Below are positions 20,040-30,100 of a stretch of DNA of 64,000 nucleotides, piece after piece (positions within the stretch are counted from its first letter, which is position 1; the number at the start of each line of letters is the position of its first letter). The position numbers and the translations under genes are program-made. The stretch comes from Dyadobacter sp. NIV53 (lineage in GTDB: Bacteria > Bacteroidota > Bacteroidia > Cytophagales > Spirosomataceae). The notes below the pieces were generated by a model. That model saw only the letters and a list, made by a program, of their open reading frames with translations. It did no database searches and had not been told where the DNA came from. The stretch is from contig NZ_CP081299.1 in NCBI RefSeq assembly GCF_019711195.1, positions 496,001 to 560,000 of the forward strand, written 5' to 3'.

Positions 20040-22910
20040 TTATTTCCCTAATACTTTTCCAATCAATTCCATACTTTCATGATTTTCGTGTGAATCCATT
20101 TTCCCCAATTTATCGTTAAGTTCTTTTAATGCTTTTTTAGAATCTTCTGTACCCAAAGCTGCCACACGCTGTATCGTATATGGCAAAAACTTTGGAAATT
20201 TCGCCTTTTCTGCCATTAGCAAAAAGCGTTTCATATCAACAGCCGCCAAAGGTTCAGCAGCGTACCAAACCATCAGCGGCAGATTATGATCGTCCTTATC
20301 TTCCCCTTTTTGAACCAGGGCATCCAGGACGTCCCATCGCTGTGCAGGTTCAAGTCTTAGCATTGCAGACGTCAGGTATAATCTTACCAGTGCAGAGTTA
20401 TCGTTTTGTGCAAGTGCTGTAAAATGTTTCAGTGTTTCAGGTGTAACGTTTTTATTTTCTGTCAATAACTGAACTGCCCAGCTTCTTACATATTCGCTGT
20501 CATTGGAAAGCAGATCGGTAAGTTCTTTTTCGTTAAATCCTTTGGTCACATGGAGCGTCCACATAGCACGAATTTTGCGCGTAACATCAGGATTCCTGGC
20601 CAGTATTTCTTTCAATGCTTTATGCACCTTTTTATTCGGCCCGCGTTCCTGCAATATGGTTCTTGCCTGCCTTACATACCATTCATTTGGATTAAGCTGG
20701 TAATTTACAAGTTCCATGTCCGTAGCTTTTGTCAGATCCACGCGTACCCATTTATCATTTTCATGCGTGATCTTGAAAATCCGTCCCATGGTTTTGTTAT
20801 GAACCTCAGGGTTAGGGCTGTGACATTGGTTTTTGTCGTACCAATCGATCGCAAATACGGAACCAGCCTGATCATATTTAAAATTGAGCCATTGCGACCA
20901 GGAATCGTTCATAGCCAGGAAATCATTTTTATGCGTTGCCGCGTAGCCCGATCCTACCCTTTCAAGATGGTCAATGTTTAGTTTGGCACCATTGATATTA
21001 TTCATAAAAATATCATTGCGGTATTCTTTTGGCCAGGAGTTTCCACCCAGGTATATCATCGCCCCGGCATGTGCATGGCCGCCGCCTGCCGAAGCCGACC
21101 GGAAGTTACCCGCATGAGGGCCGCGCTCCCCTACCCAGTGTACGTGGTCAGCAATGGTTTTAATATCATCATAAGTATATGGATTAAAATGATTTCCAGC
21201 CTGACGCTGGTAGCGTGCTCCCTGTATAATATGATACATATGCGGAATCACACAAACCGTTATGAAAGGATGTCCGTAATCATTGAAATCAATTCCCCAG
21301 GGATTGCTGGAACCTTCGGCAAACATTTCAAATTTGTGTGTGGTCGGATGATAGCGCCACACACCAGCATTTAATTTAGTTCGCTGGTCGTCGGATGCAC
21401 TTGGCTTGCCCACTTTGGAATGCGTAAAAACCCCGTGTGTGCCGTATAACCAGCCATCCGGCCCCCATCTCAGATTGTTGAGCACCTCGTGGGTATCATC
21501 CAGCCCCCATCCGTCGAGCAGTTTTTGCGGCGGACCGGCAGGTTTATCATTTTTTGCATCAATGGGGATAAACAGTAAATAAGGCGCAGCACCCAGCCAT
21601 ACACCACCCATGCCGACTTCAATTCCACTTACCAGATTCAATCCTTCCGTAAATATTATTTTTTTATCCAGTGTTCCGTCGCCATCTGTGTCTTCAAAAA
21701 TCAGTATCCGGTCTTTGCCCTGTCCTTCCGGTGCCGGAACTGGATACGTGTGCCCTTCAACCACCCAAAGCCTGCCGCGGGCATCTATCGTAAAACTGAT
21801 CGGACGAATGATATCAGGTTCGGCAGCTGCCAGGTTAATTTTAAAACCCTTGGGAAGTGTCATCGCTTTTGCAGCTTCTATCCCGGAAAGCCCTGCATGT
21901 AGTACAGGATCGAGTGGCGGTAAAATGATGATGTCTTTTTGTTTCAGTTCATTCGGAAAATCAGGACGGGATGGATAAAAAAGGAATTCATCGAAATTAA
22001 TATGCGCCCATTTGTCATCCGCTATGTATGGGATTTGTGATATGCCGGTTTCATTATCAATAATCCTGATAAATATTTCTTTATTCAGATAAGCTTTCAG
22101 ATCAACCACAGCGGGCTGTAATGTGGCGCGCCCCTGCCCTGTGATGTGGTAAATAATACTGTCTGTTCCGGCAAGTAACAGTTCCACGCGGGTATCCTGC
22201 AAAGCTCCGCCCGAAACCCTGAATGCAGCAAATGGCTGCGTAACTTTAAAGGGCACTGATGTTAACGTTCCTGTTAATTTATAGTTTGCAGTTCCGCCGC
22301 TGCTCAAAAAATATTTCCCTTCAAAGCCGATATGCATTTCCTTTTCATGGACCGGAGAAGGATCCTGCGTGAATAAAGGATTTGAAAAAGCATCGCCGGT
22401 TGCAGTCCAGTCATTCAATGATCCTGATTCAAAGTTCAGGTTTAACGATTTTCCGTCTTTCATTGGTAATTGTCCTGCGATGGTTGTCTGTGACACTGCA
22501 CCTTCAACCACTTCAAAATTCCCGACCATTCCGGCTGCGCGATGTCCGGGAACCGAGCAGAAATAAGTATCACTTTGTACGGCAGTAAACACAAGATTTG
22601 CACTTGTACCTTTTTCCAGAATAACCTTACTTTTTAAACCAAGTTCTTCCAGTGCAATATCATGCGTCATAAGCTCCCCATTTGTGATTTTTATTCGGAC
22701 ACGGTCACCCTTGTTGGCACGCAAAGTAGGATTGCGCGAACCGTCTGTACCGAAAAACCCAAGCATGGTTGCTTCCAGTTTGTAATCACGGTCAATGTGA
22801 GTGGTATCCTGATCCCCTGAAATTTTTAGTTCCTGTGCCTTAAGATCACTCCCGGATGCTGCCATGATGGCGCAGAGAAGGATGATGAAAAACCCCGGTA
22901 TTCTCAACAT
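20040..22910 (-). CDS. Secreted cupredoxin plus PVC-type dehydrogenase-like protein with HEAT repeats
   Basis: The 956-residue product has a signal peptide. A plastocyanin-like domain (about 30-135) has type-1 copper ligands visible as THD (His) and YFCSVPGHRAAGM (Cys, His, Met). A beta-sandwich-like segment follows (about 150-315). Next is a beta-propeller region of the PVC-type membrane-bound dehydrogenase family (about 345-720), with RLWVVEGHTYP, GPDGWLYGTHG and EGSSNPWGIDF. Repeats like HEAT finish the protein (about 740-930). Many relatives end in a cytochrome c domain with CxxCH; this one ends without it. It is probably a periplasmic or surface sugar/alcohol oxidoreductase passing electrons to copper. 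The substrate is unknown. Confidence 0.85.
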   Translation of the reverse strand: MLRIPGFFIILLCAIMAASGSDLKAQELKISGDQDTTHIDRDYKLEATMLGFFGTDGSRNPTLRANKGDRVRIKITNGELMTHDIALEELGLKSKVILEKGTSANLVFTAVQSDTYFCSVPGHRAAGMVGNFEVVEGAVSQTTIAGQLPMKDGKSLNLNFESGSLNDWTATGDAFSNPLFTQDPSPVHEKEMHIGFEGKYFLSSGGTANYKLTGTLTSVPFKVTQPFAAFRVSGGALQDTRVELLLAGTDSIIYHITGQGRATLQPAVVDLKAYLNKEIFIRIIDNETGISQIPYIADDKWAHINFDEFLFYPSRPDFPNELKQKDIIILPPLDPVLHAGLSGIEAAKAMTLPKGFKINLAAAEPDIIRPISFTIDARGRLWVVEGHTYPVPAPEGQGKDRILIFEDTDGDGTLDKKIIFTEGLNLVSGIEVGMGGVWLGAAPYLLFIPIDAKNDKPAGPPQKLLDGWGLDDTHEVLNNLRWGPDGWLYGTHGVFTHSKVGKPSASDDQRTKLNAGVWRYHPTTHKFEMFAEGSSNPWGIDFNDYGHPFITVCVIPHMYHIIQGARYQRQAGNHFNPYTYDDIKTIADHVHWVGERGPHAGNFRSASAGGGHAHAGAMIYLGGNSWPKEYRNDIFMNNINGAKLNIDHLERVGSGYAATHKNDFLAMNDSWSQWLNFKYDQAGSVFAIDWYDKNQCHSPNPEVHNKTMGRIFKITHENDKWVRVDLTKATDMELVNYQLNPNEWYVRQARTILQERGPNKKVHKALKEILARNPDVTRKIRAMWTLHVTKGFNEKELTDLLSNDSEYVRSWAVQLLTENKNVTPETLKHFTALAQNDNSALVRLYLTSAMLRLEPAQRWDVLDALVQKGEDKDDHNLPLMVWYAAEPLAAVDMKRFLLMAEKAKFPKFLPYTIQRVAALGTEDSKKALKELNDKLGKMDSHENHESMELIGKVLGK

Positions 22911-23533
22911 ATAGATTAAATCGTTTAGGAATATTCATTTTAAAATTATAAAAAAATGACAATAATAAAGGCAGCAAATCCAGTTTTCATCATTAACCTG
23001 CGATATTGATTAAATTCAATACAGTTTGTTTACAAACTTTTTATCAAACTAAGAGATATGTTAAATGACCCTGTCCATTATTTGCGATCCTAAATAACAT
23101 ACTTCGATAAGATGTAGTAAACTGTATTTACAAACTCCAACAAACTTAGTTTATTCAATTGTTAAATTTGTACTATACCATTTTTAGTACCTATTTTATA
23201 ATCTTTAAATGTGATTTTTCTGTACTTTAATAATATTGTAATTTATTTTGGAGAATAGGATATTTCCGTTAATTTTGAAATGAATTGGAAAATATTAGAG
23301 CGTCCAATCACATACTGATCCATTTTTAAATAAGCAAAGAACAATTATATCTTTGTATTTTTATGACAAATTAAATTTTAATCATTTGCGTATGATAGAA
23401 AAAGTACTACTCAAATTCAAAATACAATATAACTAAACGAAGAAAAATAAACGGTTCTGTACATACCGGGGATTTGTACATTTTGCTTTGCCTTTGCTTC
23501 TGTCCGATATTACTCAACTCATCTTACCCCTAC
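22911..23533. other. Long intergenic region, no gene seen
   Basis: About 620 AT-rich bases separate the divergent dehydrogenase and MBOAT genes. Short copies of AAACTTTTTATCAAACTA-like and ACAAACT motifs occur around 23030-23150, but they do not form a clear repeat. It presumably holds both promoters. Confidence 0.4.
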
Positions 23534-24938
23534 ATGCTTTTTAATAGTTTTGCATTTATCACTCTGCTGATATGCACTTTTATCTTGTACTACCAGATAA
23601 AACTTGCTAAATACCAGATCCAGGTTCTGGTCTTATCCAGCCTTATTTTTTATGCTTATGACCAGCCGGAACTGGTATTGCTATTGCTATTTTCAGCCGG
23701 CCTCAATGTAACTGTAAGTTATTACATCGTAAACGGCCTGACCAGCAGAAAGAAATTACTGGCAACGGTCGGCATCGTATTAAATCTTGCCGCACTTGCT
23801 TTTTTCAAATACAGTCCTTTAATCTCTTCGACGCTCTTTCCGCAGGATGGTTCGGTTGCCAGGTTTCTTGTAAACATACCTCTACCCATTGGAATTTCCT
23901 TTTTCACTTTTGAAGGGATCAGTTTGCTGATAGATGTTTACAACGAAAAATATTTTGACAATAAAAAGCTGATCCCCAAATCATTCCGTGAACATGCACA
24001 GCGGACGCTTTTCTTTATTTCATTTTTCCCGCATCTCGTTGCCGGGCCAATTTTAAAAGCACACGATTTTTATCCGCAGATCGGGACGAAAAAACTCAGC
24101 GATATAAACTGGGAGCAATCCTTCAAAAATCTGACGATCGGGTATTTCCTTAAAATGGTTGTAGCTGATAATCTTAAGGACTACACATTTGGCATTGCTT
24201 ACCCTTTTTTGAAAAGGAATCTTCCCTGACGCTTATTACGATGCTGTTCGGTTATTCCTTTCAGATATTCGCTGATTTTGCGGGGTATTCGCTCATTGCC
24301 ATTGGTTTGGCTAAATTGTTTGGTTACAACTTCAATGAAAATTTCAACTTCCCTTACATCTCCTCTTCCTTCAAAGAATTCTGGAAACGCTGGCATATTT
24401 CATTATCGTCATTTTTAATGGAATATCTCTATTTCCCATTGGGTGGAAACAAAAGGGAAAAGTCAGGACTTATGTGAATTTGATGATCACTATGATCCTG
24501 GGCGGTTTGTGGCATGGAGCTGCCATCAGTTATGCAGTATGGGGCGCTTTTCATGGTATTGCTCTGGCATTGGAAAGATTCATTACTGACAAGGTCAGGA
24601 TTAAAGAAACTCCTGTGGTAACGGTCGTCAAAACACTATTCGTTTTCTTTTCCGTTACTCTGGCCTGGCTGTTGTTTAAACTTCCGGAATTTGACCATGT
24701 AATTAAGTATCTGCAAAGCATTGCAAATAATACCCATTTAAAAAATGATTACAAACTGATTACCTATATCCTGGTGTATTCTTCGATCGTGGTGTTCTAC
24801 CATGCCGCATATTTAATTTACCGGAATAAGAGTCTGCCTAAACTGCAAAACTTTGACTATGTGGCCTACGCAATGATGCTTTTTCTTATCATGACAAACA
24901 GCGGGTCATCAGGTTCTTTCATATACTTTCAGTTTTAA
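23534..24938 (+). pseudogene. MBOAT-family O-acyltransferase (AlgI-like), two frameshifts
   Basis: Three consecutive plus-strand frames make one MBOAT protein of about 468 residues. I chose ATG 23534 (MLFNSFAFITLL), the usual family start, over the TTG at 23474. The first break is at the T6 run 24205-24210: adding one T gives AYPFFEKESSLTLITMLFGYS. The second is in the A4/G3/A4 tract 24451-24461: adding one base gives VRTYVNLMITM. Conserved features include SSFKEFWKRWHISLSSFL, LGGLWHG and AFHG with the likely catalytic His, and many membrane helices. Such enzymes move acetyl groups across the membrane to O-acetylate exopolysaccharide, usually with an SGNH partner, which is the next gene 11 bases away. 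Confidence 0.92.
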
Positions 24939-24949
24939 AATCGACGAAA

Positions 24950-25840
24950 ATGATTAAGAGAACGCTCATAACAGCATTGTTAATATTATCTACCTATTTA
25001 ATTGCCGTTCCCCTGTTCCTGCCAACAGTGCAGGTGGAGCAGCATCAATTGCAGGAAAACAAGATTAAAGCCCAGAATTTTATTTACAATGAAAGCGATA
25101 CTATTGAAAATGTTATTGTAGGATCTTCCCTGGCGTCACGTATCCTGACTGACAGCCTGGATCATTTTTATAATCTTTCTTTTTCCGGATTAAGTACTTT
25201 TGAAGGGCTCAGGATCCTGTTAAAAAAGGAACATCTGCCAAAAAATATTTATATCGAAACCAACATGATACTCCGGGGTGAAGATCTGGAGTTCACTTCT
25301 TCCCTTTTCAGTCCTTACACATATTATTCCCAGGCTTATCTGCCTGCTTTAAGAACAGGGAAAGAACCGCTCGCGCTGGTTGTAGAAACTGCACAGGAAA
25401 TAATCAAAGGAGGATCTGATAAAAAGAGCATCACTGAGAAAAAAACAATCAGAGATTCTTCACAAATTGTGTTGGCCGGCAACCCGTTGTTTAAGAAAGT
25501 ACTGGCTGGCCATATCAGCAATTATTCCAATAAGCCTGATAGTATCCGATTGCACAAATCAATGGAGAAATTAAAACAGTTGGTTGAGTCCCTAAAAGCA
25601 AGGAATGTGAACGTGGTTTTTTTCGAAATGCCGGTTGACAGCAGTTTATGCGGCCTTCCGTTGTTTAAAGTGCTGCGGGAAACTGTACACCAGACTTTCC
25701 CAAAAAGCAAATATCCATATATCGATCAGCCGGCTTGCGGTGAATATATTACGACCGACGGCTTACATTTACCAAGACTTGACGCAATCAGATACACCAA
25801 CTATTTCAGGAATAAAATTGCCTGTCATTATTGTTCGTGA
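24950..25840 (+). CDS. SGNH-like partner of the MBOAT acyltransferase
   Basis: The 296-residue product has an N-terminal membrane anchor (about 4-26, LITALLILSTYLIAVPLFL). The exported part has a weak SGNH pattern: IENVIVGSSLASRI holds the block-I serine, NVVFFEMPVD matches a later strand and TTDGLHLP supplies a D..H pair at the end. This resembles AlgJ/AlgX- or DltD-like proteins that finish O-acetylation begun by an MBOAT protein. It begins 11 bases after the MBOAT gene, so the two are co-transcribed. The glycan target is not visible in the window. A terminator follows. Confidence 0.75.
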   Translation: MIKRTLITALLILSTYLIAVPLFLPTVQVEQHQLQENKIKAQNFIYNESDTIENVIVGSSLASRILTDSLDHFYNLSFSGLSTFEGLRILLKKEHLPKNIYIETNMILRGEDLEFTSSLFSPYTYYSQAYLPALRTGKEPLALVVETAQEIIKGGSDKKSITEKKTIRDSSQIVLAGNPLFKKVLAGHISNYSNKPDSIRLHKSMEKLKQLVESLKARNVNVVFFEMPVDSSLCGLPLFKVLRETVHQTFPKSKYPYIDQPACGEYITTDGLHLPRLDAIRYTNYFRNKIACHYCS

Positions 25841-25860
25841 TTATTATAATTGAATTCAGG

Positions 25861-25902
25861 GGCTGTCTGTAATCCAAATTTCAGGCGGCCTTTTCGTTTT
25901 TT
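25861..25902 (+). terminator. Rho-independent terminator after the O-acetylation pair
   Basis: A 9-base-pair stem (GGCTGTCTG with CAGGCGGCC, two G-U pairs) is followed by a T-rich tail. It lies 20 bases after the stop at 25840. Confidence 0.75.
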
Positions 25903-25977
25903 AGTCAAGAGCTTTTTAAACAGATCTTTTTAAAGTTAGAATCTGTCGTATCTGTGATACGAAAATGTGTCATAAAA

Positions 25978-26009
25978 GAAAATTTTCATTTTTAAATAAG
26001 AAAATTTTC
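25978..26009. promoter_or_regulatory. Paired palindromes, likely autoregulatory operator of the toxin-antitoxin operon
   Basis: The 10-base palindrome GAAAATTTTC occurs at 25978-25987 and again at 26000-26009, 22 bases apart start to start, which is two helical turns. The pair ends about 30 bases before the antitoxin start. A TATCTTTA box at 26013-26020 is close to the Bacteroidota -7 element (TAnnTTTG). The layout fits an operator bound by an Xre-type antitoxin dimer pair; that role is inferred. Confidence 0.6.
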
Positions 26010-26039
26010 AACTATCTTTATCAGGCTAAATGAAAGAAT

Positions 26040-26474
26040 ATGAAAACTATTCCAGATCAAATGATGAGTAGCCTGAAAAGAAAATTTAACAACATCGATA
26101 TGGCGAGTAATTTTGCCATTGTTATTTCTGCCCGGAAAGGTTTGCGTACCAAAGTATTTTATGATTTTGCAGAAGCTATCCATATGCCGGAAAAAAACCT
26201 GGCTGCAATCATCAATTTGTCTGCCAGAACGATCAGTAACTATAAAGAATCACAGAAAACACTGGAACCGCTTTATGGGGAACATTTGCTTAAACTGATC
26301 ACCTTATTTGAAAAAGGAGAGCAGCTATTTGGCAACATCAATGAGTTTAATTACTGGCTTCAGAAACCGTTCTGGAATTCGACTGAAAAACCTATGGATT
26401 GGCTGAGTACCAGTGGCGGAGTCGACTTTCTGAATGAGGAGCTGGACAAACTTGCCCAGGGTTATCCTGTTTAG
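26040..26474 (+). CDS. Xre/MbcA/ParS-type antitoxin (DUF2384)
   Basis: The 144-residue product has an N-terminal helix-turn-helix-like region (about 45-85, with MPEKNLAAIINLSARTISNY) followed by the DUF2384 toxin-binding part, with LEPLYGEHLLKLITLFEKG and NINEFNYWLQKPF. It ends in the short tail that normally reaches into the toxin's active site. It lies 8 bases upstream of the RES-domain gene, the standard gene order for Xre-RES modules. The antitoxin neutralises the toxin and usually represses the operon; the paired palindromes just upstream are likely its site. Confidence 0.92.
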   Translation: MKTIPDQMMSSLKRKFNNIDMASNFAIVISARKGLRTKVFYDFAEAIHMPEKNLAAIINLSARTISNYKESQKTLEPLYGEHLLKLITLFEKGEQLFGNINEFNYWLQKPFWNSTEKPMDWLSTSGGVDFLNEELDKLAQGYPV

Positions 26475-26482
26475 TCACTATT

Positions 26483-26956
26483 ATGCTGATTTACAGAATC
26501 GTACACAAACTTTATAGTACAACACTTTTTGCATCAGGAATGAAAGGCCGGTGGAATAGTACCGGCAACAAAGTAATTTACGCAGCAGAATCCATTCCGC
26601 TTGCCTTTCTGGAAAATATGGTAAGGCGTCAGGGTGTTGGCTTCAATGACGATTTTAAAATCATGATCATTGAAATTCCTGATGAAGTATCAATCGAACT
26701 CGTTTCTGTAACTGACCTACATGCCGATTGGAGAAATCCTAACGATTATTCCAAATGCATTCCTATTGGTGATCTGTGGTACAATGCCGGCAAATTTATG
26801 GTTTTAAAAGTTCCTTCGGCAGTGATGCCTGAGGCACATAATTATGTGATCAATACACAGCACGCAGATTACGGAAAGGTTAAACTGATAGACGTAACTA
26901 ACCTGATCCCCGATGAAAGAATTGAAAATATCCTGAAAAAATATCCCAAAACCTGA
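26483..26956 (+). CDS. RES-domain toxin (NAD-degrading, ParT/MbcT-like)
   Basis: The 157-residue product is typical of RES toxins. The N-terminus YRIVHKLYS holds the conserved Arg, and GMKGRWNSTGNKVIYAAES contains the second Arg and the Tyr region. Further conserved positions fall in LAFLENMVR (Glu) and LWYNAGKFMVLKVPSAV (the family's P-S turn). Characterised RES toxins break down or transfer ADP-ribose from NAD+ and arrest growth until neutralised by the Xre partner, here encoded 8 bases upstream. A strong terminator lies about 55 bases after the stop, so the unit is a complete two-gene module. Confidence 0.93.
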   Translation: MLIYRIVHKLYSTTLFASGMKGRWNSTGNKVIYAAESIPLAFLENMVRRQGVGFNDDFKIMIIEIPDEVSIELVSVTDLHADWRNPNDYSKCIPIGDLWYNAGKFMVLKVPSAVMPEAHNYVINTQHADYGKVKLIDVTNLIPDERIENILKKYPKT

Positions 26957-27012
26957 CTGATCATATAGTCAGAAATCTACTATCAAAAACTAACTTTTCA
27001 TAACTAAAAAGA

Positions 27013-27064
27013 AAAAACACAGCGTCATTACGTATATAAGTTTACGTAATGACGCTGTGTTTTT
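27013..27064. terminator. Strong bidirectional terminator
   Basis: A perfect 22-base-pair stem with an 8-base loop (core CACAGCGTCATTACGTA and its complement) is flanked by A and T runs. It lies between the convergent RES toxin and malectin-domain genes and can serve both. Confidence 0.95.
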
Positions 27065-27089
27065 ATTAATACCAAAAATAGATCAGAAA

Positions 27090-29621
27090 TTAGTTTTTAA
27101 CCACTTTGTAAGTAAGCAGGCTGCCGTCCGTACGTTTTATATGCACTACATACAAACCAGCCGGAAGCTGTTTTACATCAATATCGGCTATTGGCTGCTG
27201 CGACTGATATACCAGTTTACCAGTCAGGCTGTACAACTGCACCTGGCCAACTTTACTCCAGTCATCTACTTTAAGCGTCAGTATATCTGCGACCGGATTT
27301 GGGTATATTGTTTCTTCTGATGAAGATAATATATTTTCGAAGCTCAGATTTACGATTCTTGAATACGCAAAACTTTCATCGTGATCCACCATTTTAAGTC
27401 GATACAAATTTTCGCCGTTGAGCGGTTTGGTATCCGGGAAGGAATAATGGAAATCGGTTGCGCTTTCACCTTGTGCGGCAACCTCGCCCAATACATTCCA
27501 GTTTGTACCGTTTACACTGCGTTGCACCTCGAAAAGTTTACTGTTGGTTTCCGAAGCTGTACTCCAGTTCAACAAGGCTGTCTGTCCTTCTTTTTTCGCA
27601 GTAAAGTCAATAAGAGTAACCGGAAGCGGGTTTTCCGCCAGTCTGAATATTTCCAGAGCCGCAATAGCAACCCTATTTACCGAAGGCACAAAGTTGATAT
27701 TCAGCGTTCCGTCGCTTACCGTTGTATTAAAATCTTTCACAACAGCCGTTCTGTATCCTACTTCTTTAAATATATCAAGACTTGTAATAATCTGCTGATT
27801 TTCCATTGTTGCACTAAATACCCTCGATCCCTGCGATGGGAAGAAGTTTTCGACAAGGTGCATGCGGATCATGTAATTGCCATTGGTAAGCGGAATATTA
27901 TATCCCGTTTGGGCCAGGTCCGTAGCTGCCGATAAATAGGTTTGGTATAATGCATCAATATCAGTTCCTTCTATACCGGAAGGTGTAACCTGTGCATCCA
28001 GCTTGATAGAACCAGTACGGTAAGCCTGATCTGCCTCGTATGTGATTCCATTCAATGTCAGACCCGTGTTTGAACCACCTTTGATCCTTTTCACAGCTTC
28101 AACGATAGACGCATTGCTTGTTCCCTGGCCATATAACGGAATGCGGAGCGGAGAGCTTCCACTCTTATAAAATACCAGTAAAGCAGCATTTTTTATGCCT
28201 GCCGAAGTCGGATTAAACGTTACATCAATAGAAATACTGGATTGGATAGCCAGCGTTGTAGCCAATGGCGCCACAGAAAATTCACTTGCATTAGGCCCGG
28301 TTATCCTTACTTCTGTGATTTCAATAGCGGGGTCACTGCTGCCATCCGGATAAGTCGTGCCCTGGTTCTGGACCGTTACACCGGTTGCTTTAATAGATTC
28401 ACTTGAGGTTGCGTCAAAATTAACATCTGATCCGCTTGTAGCAGCAAGGTTAGAGTAATGGGGTGATCCGGTTTCCGGCCGTATATTATCAATGTAATAG
28501 ACGTTATCCTGGTAATCGTAGTTCGTTGATGAATTATCCAGATAATCCATTCCCATTAAATAAGCATTCGGGACAATGTTACCGTTTGAATCCCTCACTT
28601 TTTCAAATCTGAGTGAAATCTTACCGTCAGGATTTAGTGTCCTGTCTGAGAAAAAACTACCTGCTTTAATACCAAAAACAAATGACGGGCTGAATGTTCC
28701 CTGAGCCAATGAAGTAAGAGGTGTATTTTTTCTTGGTAAAAGTGATTGTCCATCCAGCCTGGTATGGGTAAACAAAGCAGTCAGGCTTGTATTATCAGAT
28801 TTTGGGTAATATCTGAATGTCTCTGTATTGGCACAGCAGCCATGATAAGCCGCCAGCTGATATACATTAATAGCCTTGCTGGCATCTGCCCTGATAAAAT
28901 AAGCAGCAGCCACCTCGTCAGAATTTGCTTTTATACTATCCCCATCCGAAGCACCGTCAGTGTGAACAAAACCGGGATTAGTTTTAAAGTTAAATGCATC
29001 AATTATCTCCGGAATGTAAGGTTCATTGTTACTTTCACCTTTGTACTGAAACAAACCTGTAAGTTTTACTTCCTTATTTGGTACTGTTGCATCATTACTA
29101 GCTATCATCAGGTTATCATGAAATACCTTCACTCTTGGTGCGGCATCCTGTGCTATAAACTGAATGATAACTTCCGAAAAACCCCTTGGTGCAATAGAGA
29201 TTGGATACGAAGGTGAAGCTTCACCCCCAACCGAAACAATTTTCCAGGCAGCTGAATTCGATAAAGTCAGACCGCTAACAACAAGATTTTCAGAGCCTTT
29301 GCTGTAAATCCTTAATTTAACCTGATCGTGGTTTTCATTAAAGGCAGTAGTATCCGGACTGGTTCGTCTCCAAGGAATCTGAATCAGAGAAAATGTTAAC
29401 TGGTCATTCGCAGGGAAATTATCCATGTTCTGTAGAACCATGTAAGCTCCGTCGGCCAGGGCAGGTTTAGTAAAAATCAGAGCGGAAGATTCCTTCATTT
29501 CACTGGCAGCAGATGCAGCGCCGGGGAACATGTAAAAGGAACAACATAAAGTAAGTAGAAGTGTTAATTTCTTGAAATTCAGCTTAGTGGAGTTCGGATG
29601 AGGACTATAAATTTTAACCAT
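27090..29621 (-). CDS. Secreted malectin-domain protein with T9SS sorting domain
   Basis: The 843-residue product has a signal peptide after a short polar leader (hydrophobic LTLLLTLCCSFYMFPGAAS, about 18-38). Ig/HYDIN-like beta-sandwich segments follow, with VDVTFNPTSAGIKNAALLV near 480. A malectin-like carbohydrate-binding domain spans about 510-690 (GGSNTGLTLNGITYEAD and GNYMIRMHLVENFF). The last part (about 700-843) holds a fibronectin-like segment with LINWSTASETN-type sequence and a type A Por sorting domain ending in LLTYKVVKN. It is probably exported through T9SS and binds carbohydrate at the cell surface. No catalytic domain is seen. Confidence 0.85.
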   Translation of the reverse strand: MVKIYSPHPNSTKLNFKKLTLLLTLCCSFYMFPGAASAASEMKESSALIFTKPALADGAYMVLQNMDNFPANDQLTFSLIQIPWRRTSPDTTAFNENHDQVKLRIYSKGSENLVVSGLTLSNSAAWKIVSVGGEASPSYPISIAPRGFSEVIIQFIAQDAAPRVKVFHDNLMIASNDATVPNKEVKLTGLFQYKGESNNEPYIPEIIDAFNFKTNPGFVHTDGASDGDSIKANSDEVAAAYFIRADASKAINVYQLAAYHGCCANTETFRYYPKSDNTSLTALFTHTRLDGQSLLPRKNTPLTSLAQGTFSPSFVFGIKAGSFFSDRTLNPDGKISLRFEKVRDSNGNIVPNAYLMGMDYLDNSSTNYDYQDNVYYIDNIRPETGSPHYSNLAATSGSDVNFDATSSESIKATGVTVQNQGTTYPDGSSDPAIEITEVRITGPNASEFSVAPLATTLAIQSSISIDVTFNPTSAGIKNAALLVFYKSGSSPLRIPLYGQGTSNASIVEAVKRIKGGSNTGLTLNGITYEADQAYRTGSIKLDAQVTPSGIEGTDIDALYQTYLSAATDLAQTGYNIPLTNGNYMIRMHLVENFFPSQGSRVFSATMENQQIITSLDIFKEVGYRTAVVKDFNTTVSDGTLNINFVPSVNRVAIAALEIFRLAENPLPVTLIDFTAKKEGQTALLNWSTASETNSKLFEVQRSVNGTNWNVLGEVAAQGESATDFHYSFPDTKPLNGENLYRLKMVDHDESFAYSRIVNLSFENILSSSEETIYPNPVADILTLKVDDWSKVGQVQLYSLTGKLVYQSQQPIADIDVKQLPAGLYVVHIKRTDGSLLTYKVVKN

Positions 29622-30100
29622 TTTTTATTTATTAAGAAACGTGAGTAATTGAAAATACTATCATCATGTACAAAAAGCAGTTGCAGCTCTTATTTGATTA
29701 AGAACATCAATGCTAAAAATGTCTGAAGAGGTCAACAGCTGAAATCGCTAAAAATCAAGAAGCTTAGCCGTATTATTAGGGGTATATTTTTAAAAAATTA
29801 AGGCAAAAAAAATACTTTTGATTTAAATTTTTAAGATTTATAATTATACTTTTTTGAGAACGTTTGCCAAAATTACTACGAACGCAATGTGCTCATAAAA
29901 TGGCTAATTGTTGTATTAAAATATCACAAAACGGACAAATTAGCTAATAAAACGGACATTATTGAGCAATTGAAAAATGTAATTTTCCAATATAGTATGA
30001 TAATTTTAAGAATAATTAATACGTCGAAGTGCCAGGTCGCGCCATTTGCAACAATTACAATTTATTTTTTGTAACTGAAAGACACTATATCATTTACTAC
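29622..30100. other. Intergenic region, no gene seen
   Basis: About 480 AT-rich bases lie between two minus-strand genes. No supported reading frame, RNA gene or strong hairpin was found. It presumably contains the malectin gene promoter. Confidence 0.4.

Noticed and set aside
23474..23533. TTG 23474 as the start of the MBOAT protein
   Set aside because: ATG 23534 begins with the usual MLFNS opening of the family. The upstream stretch has no support.
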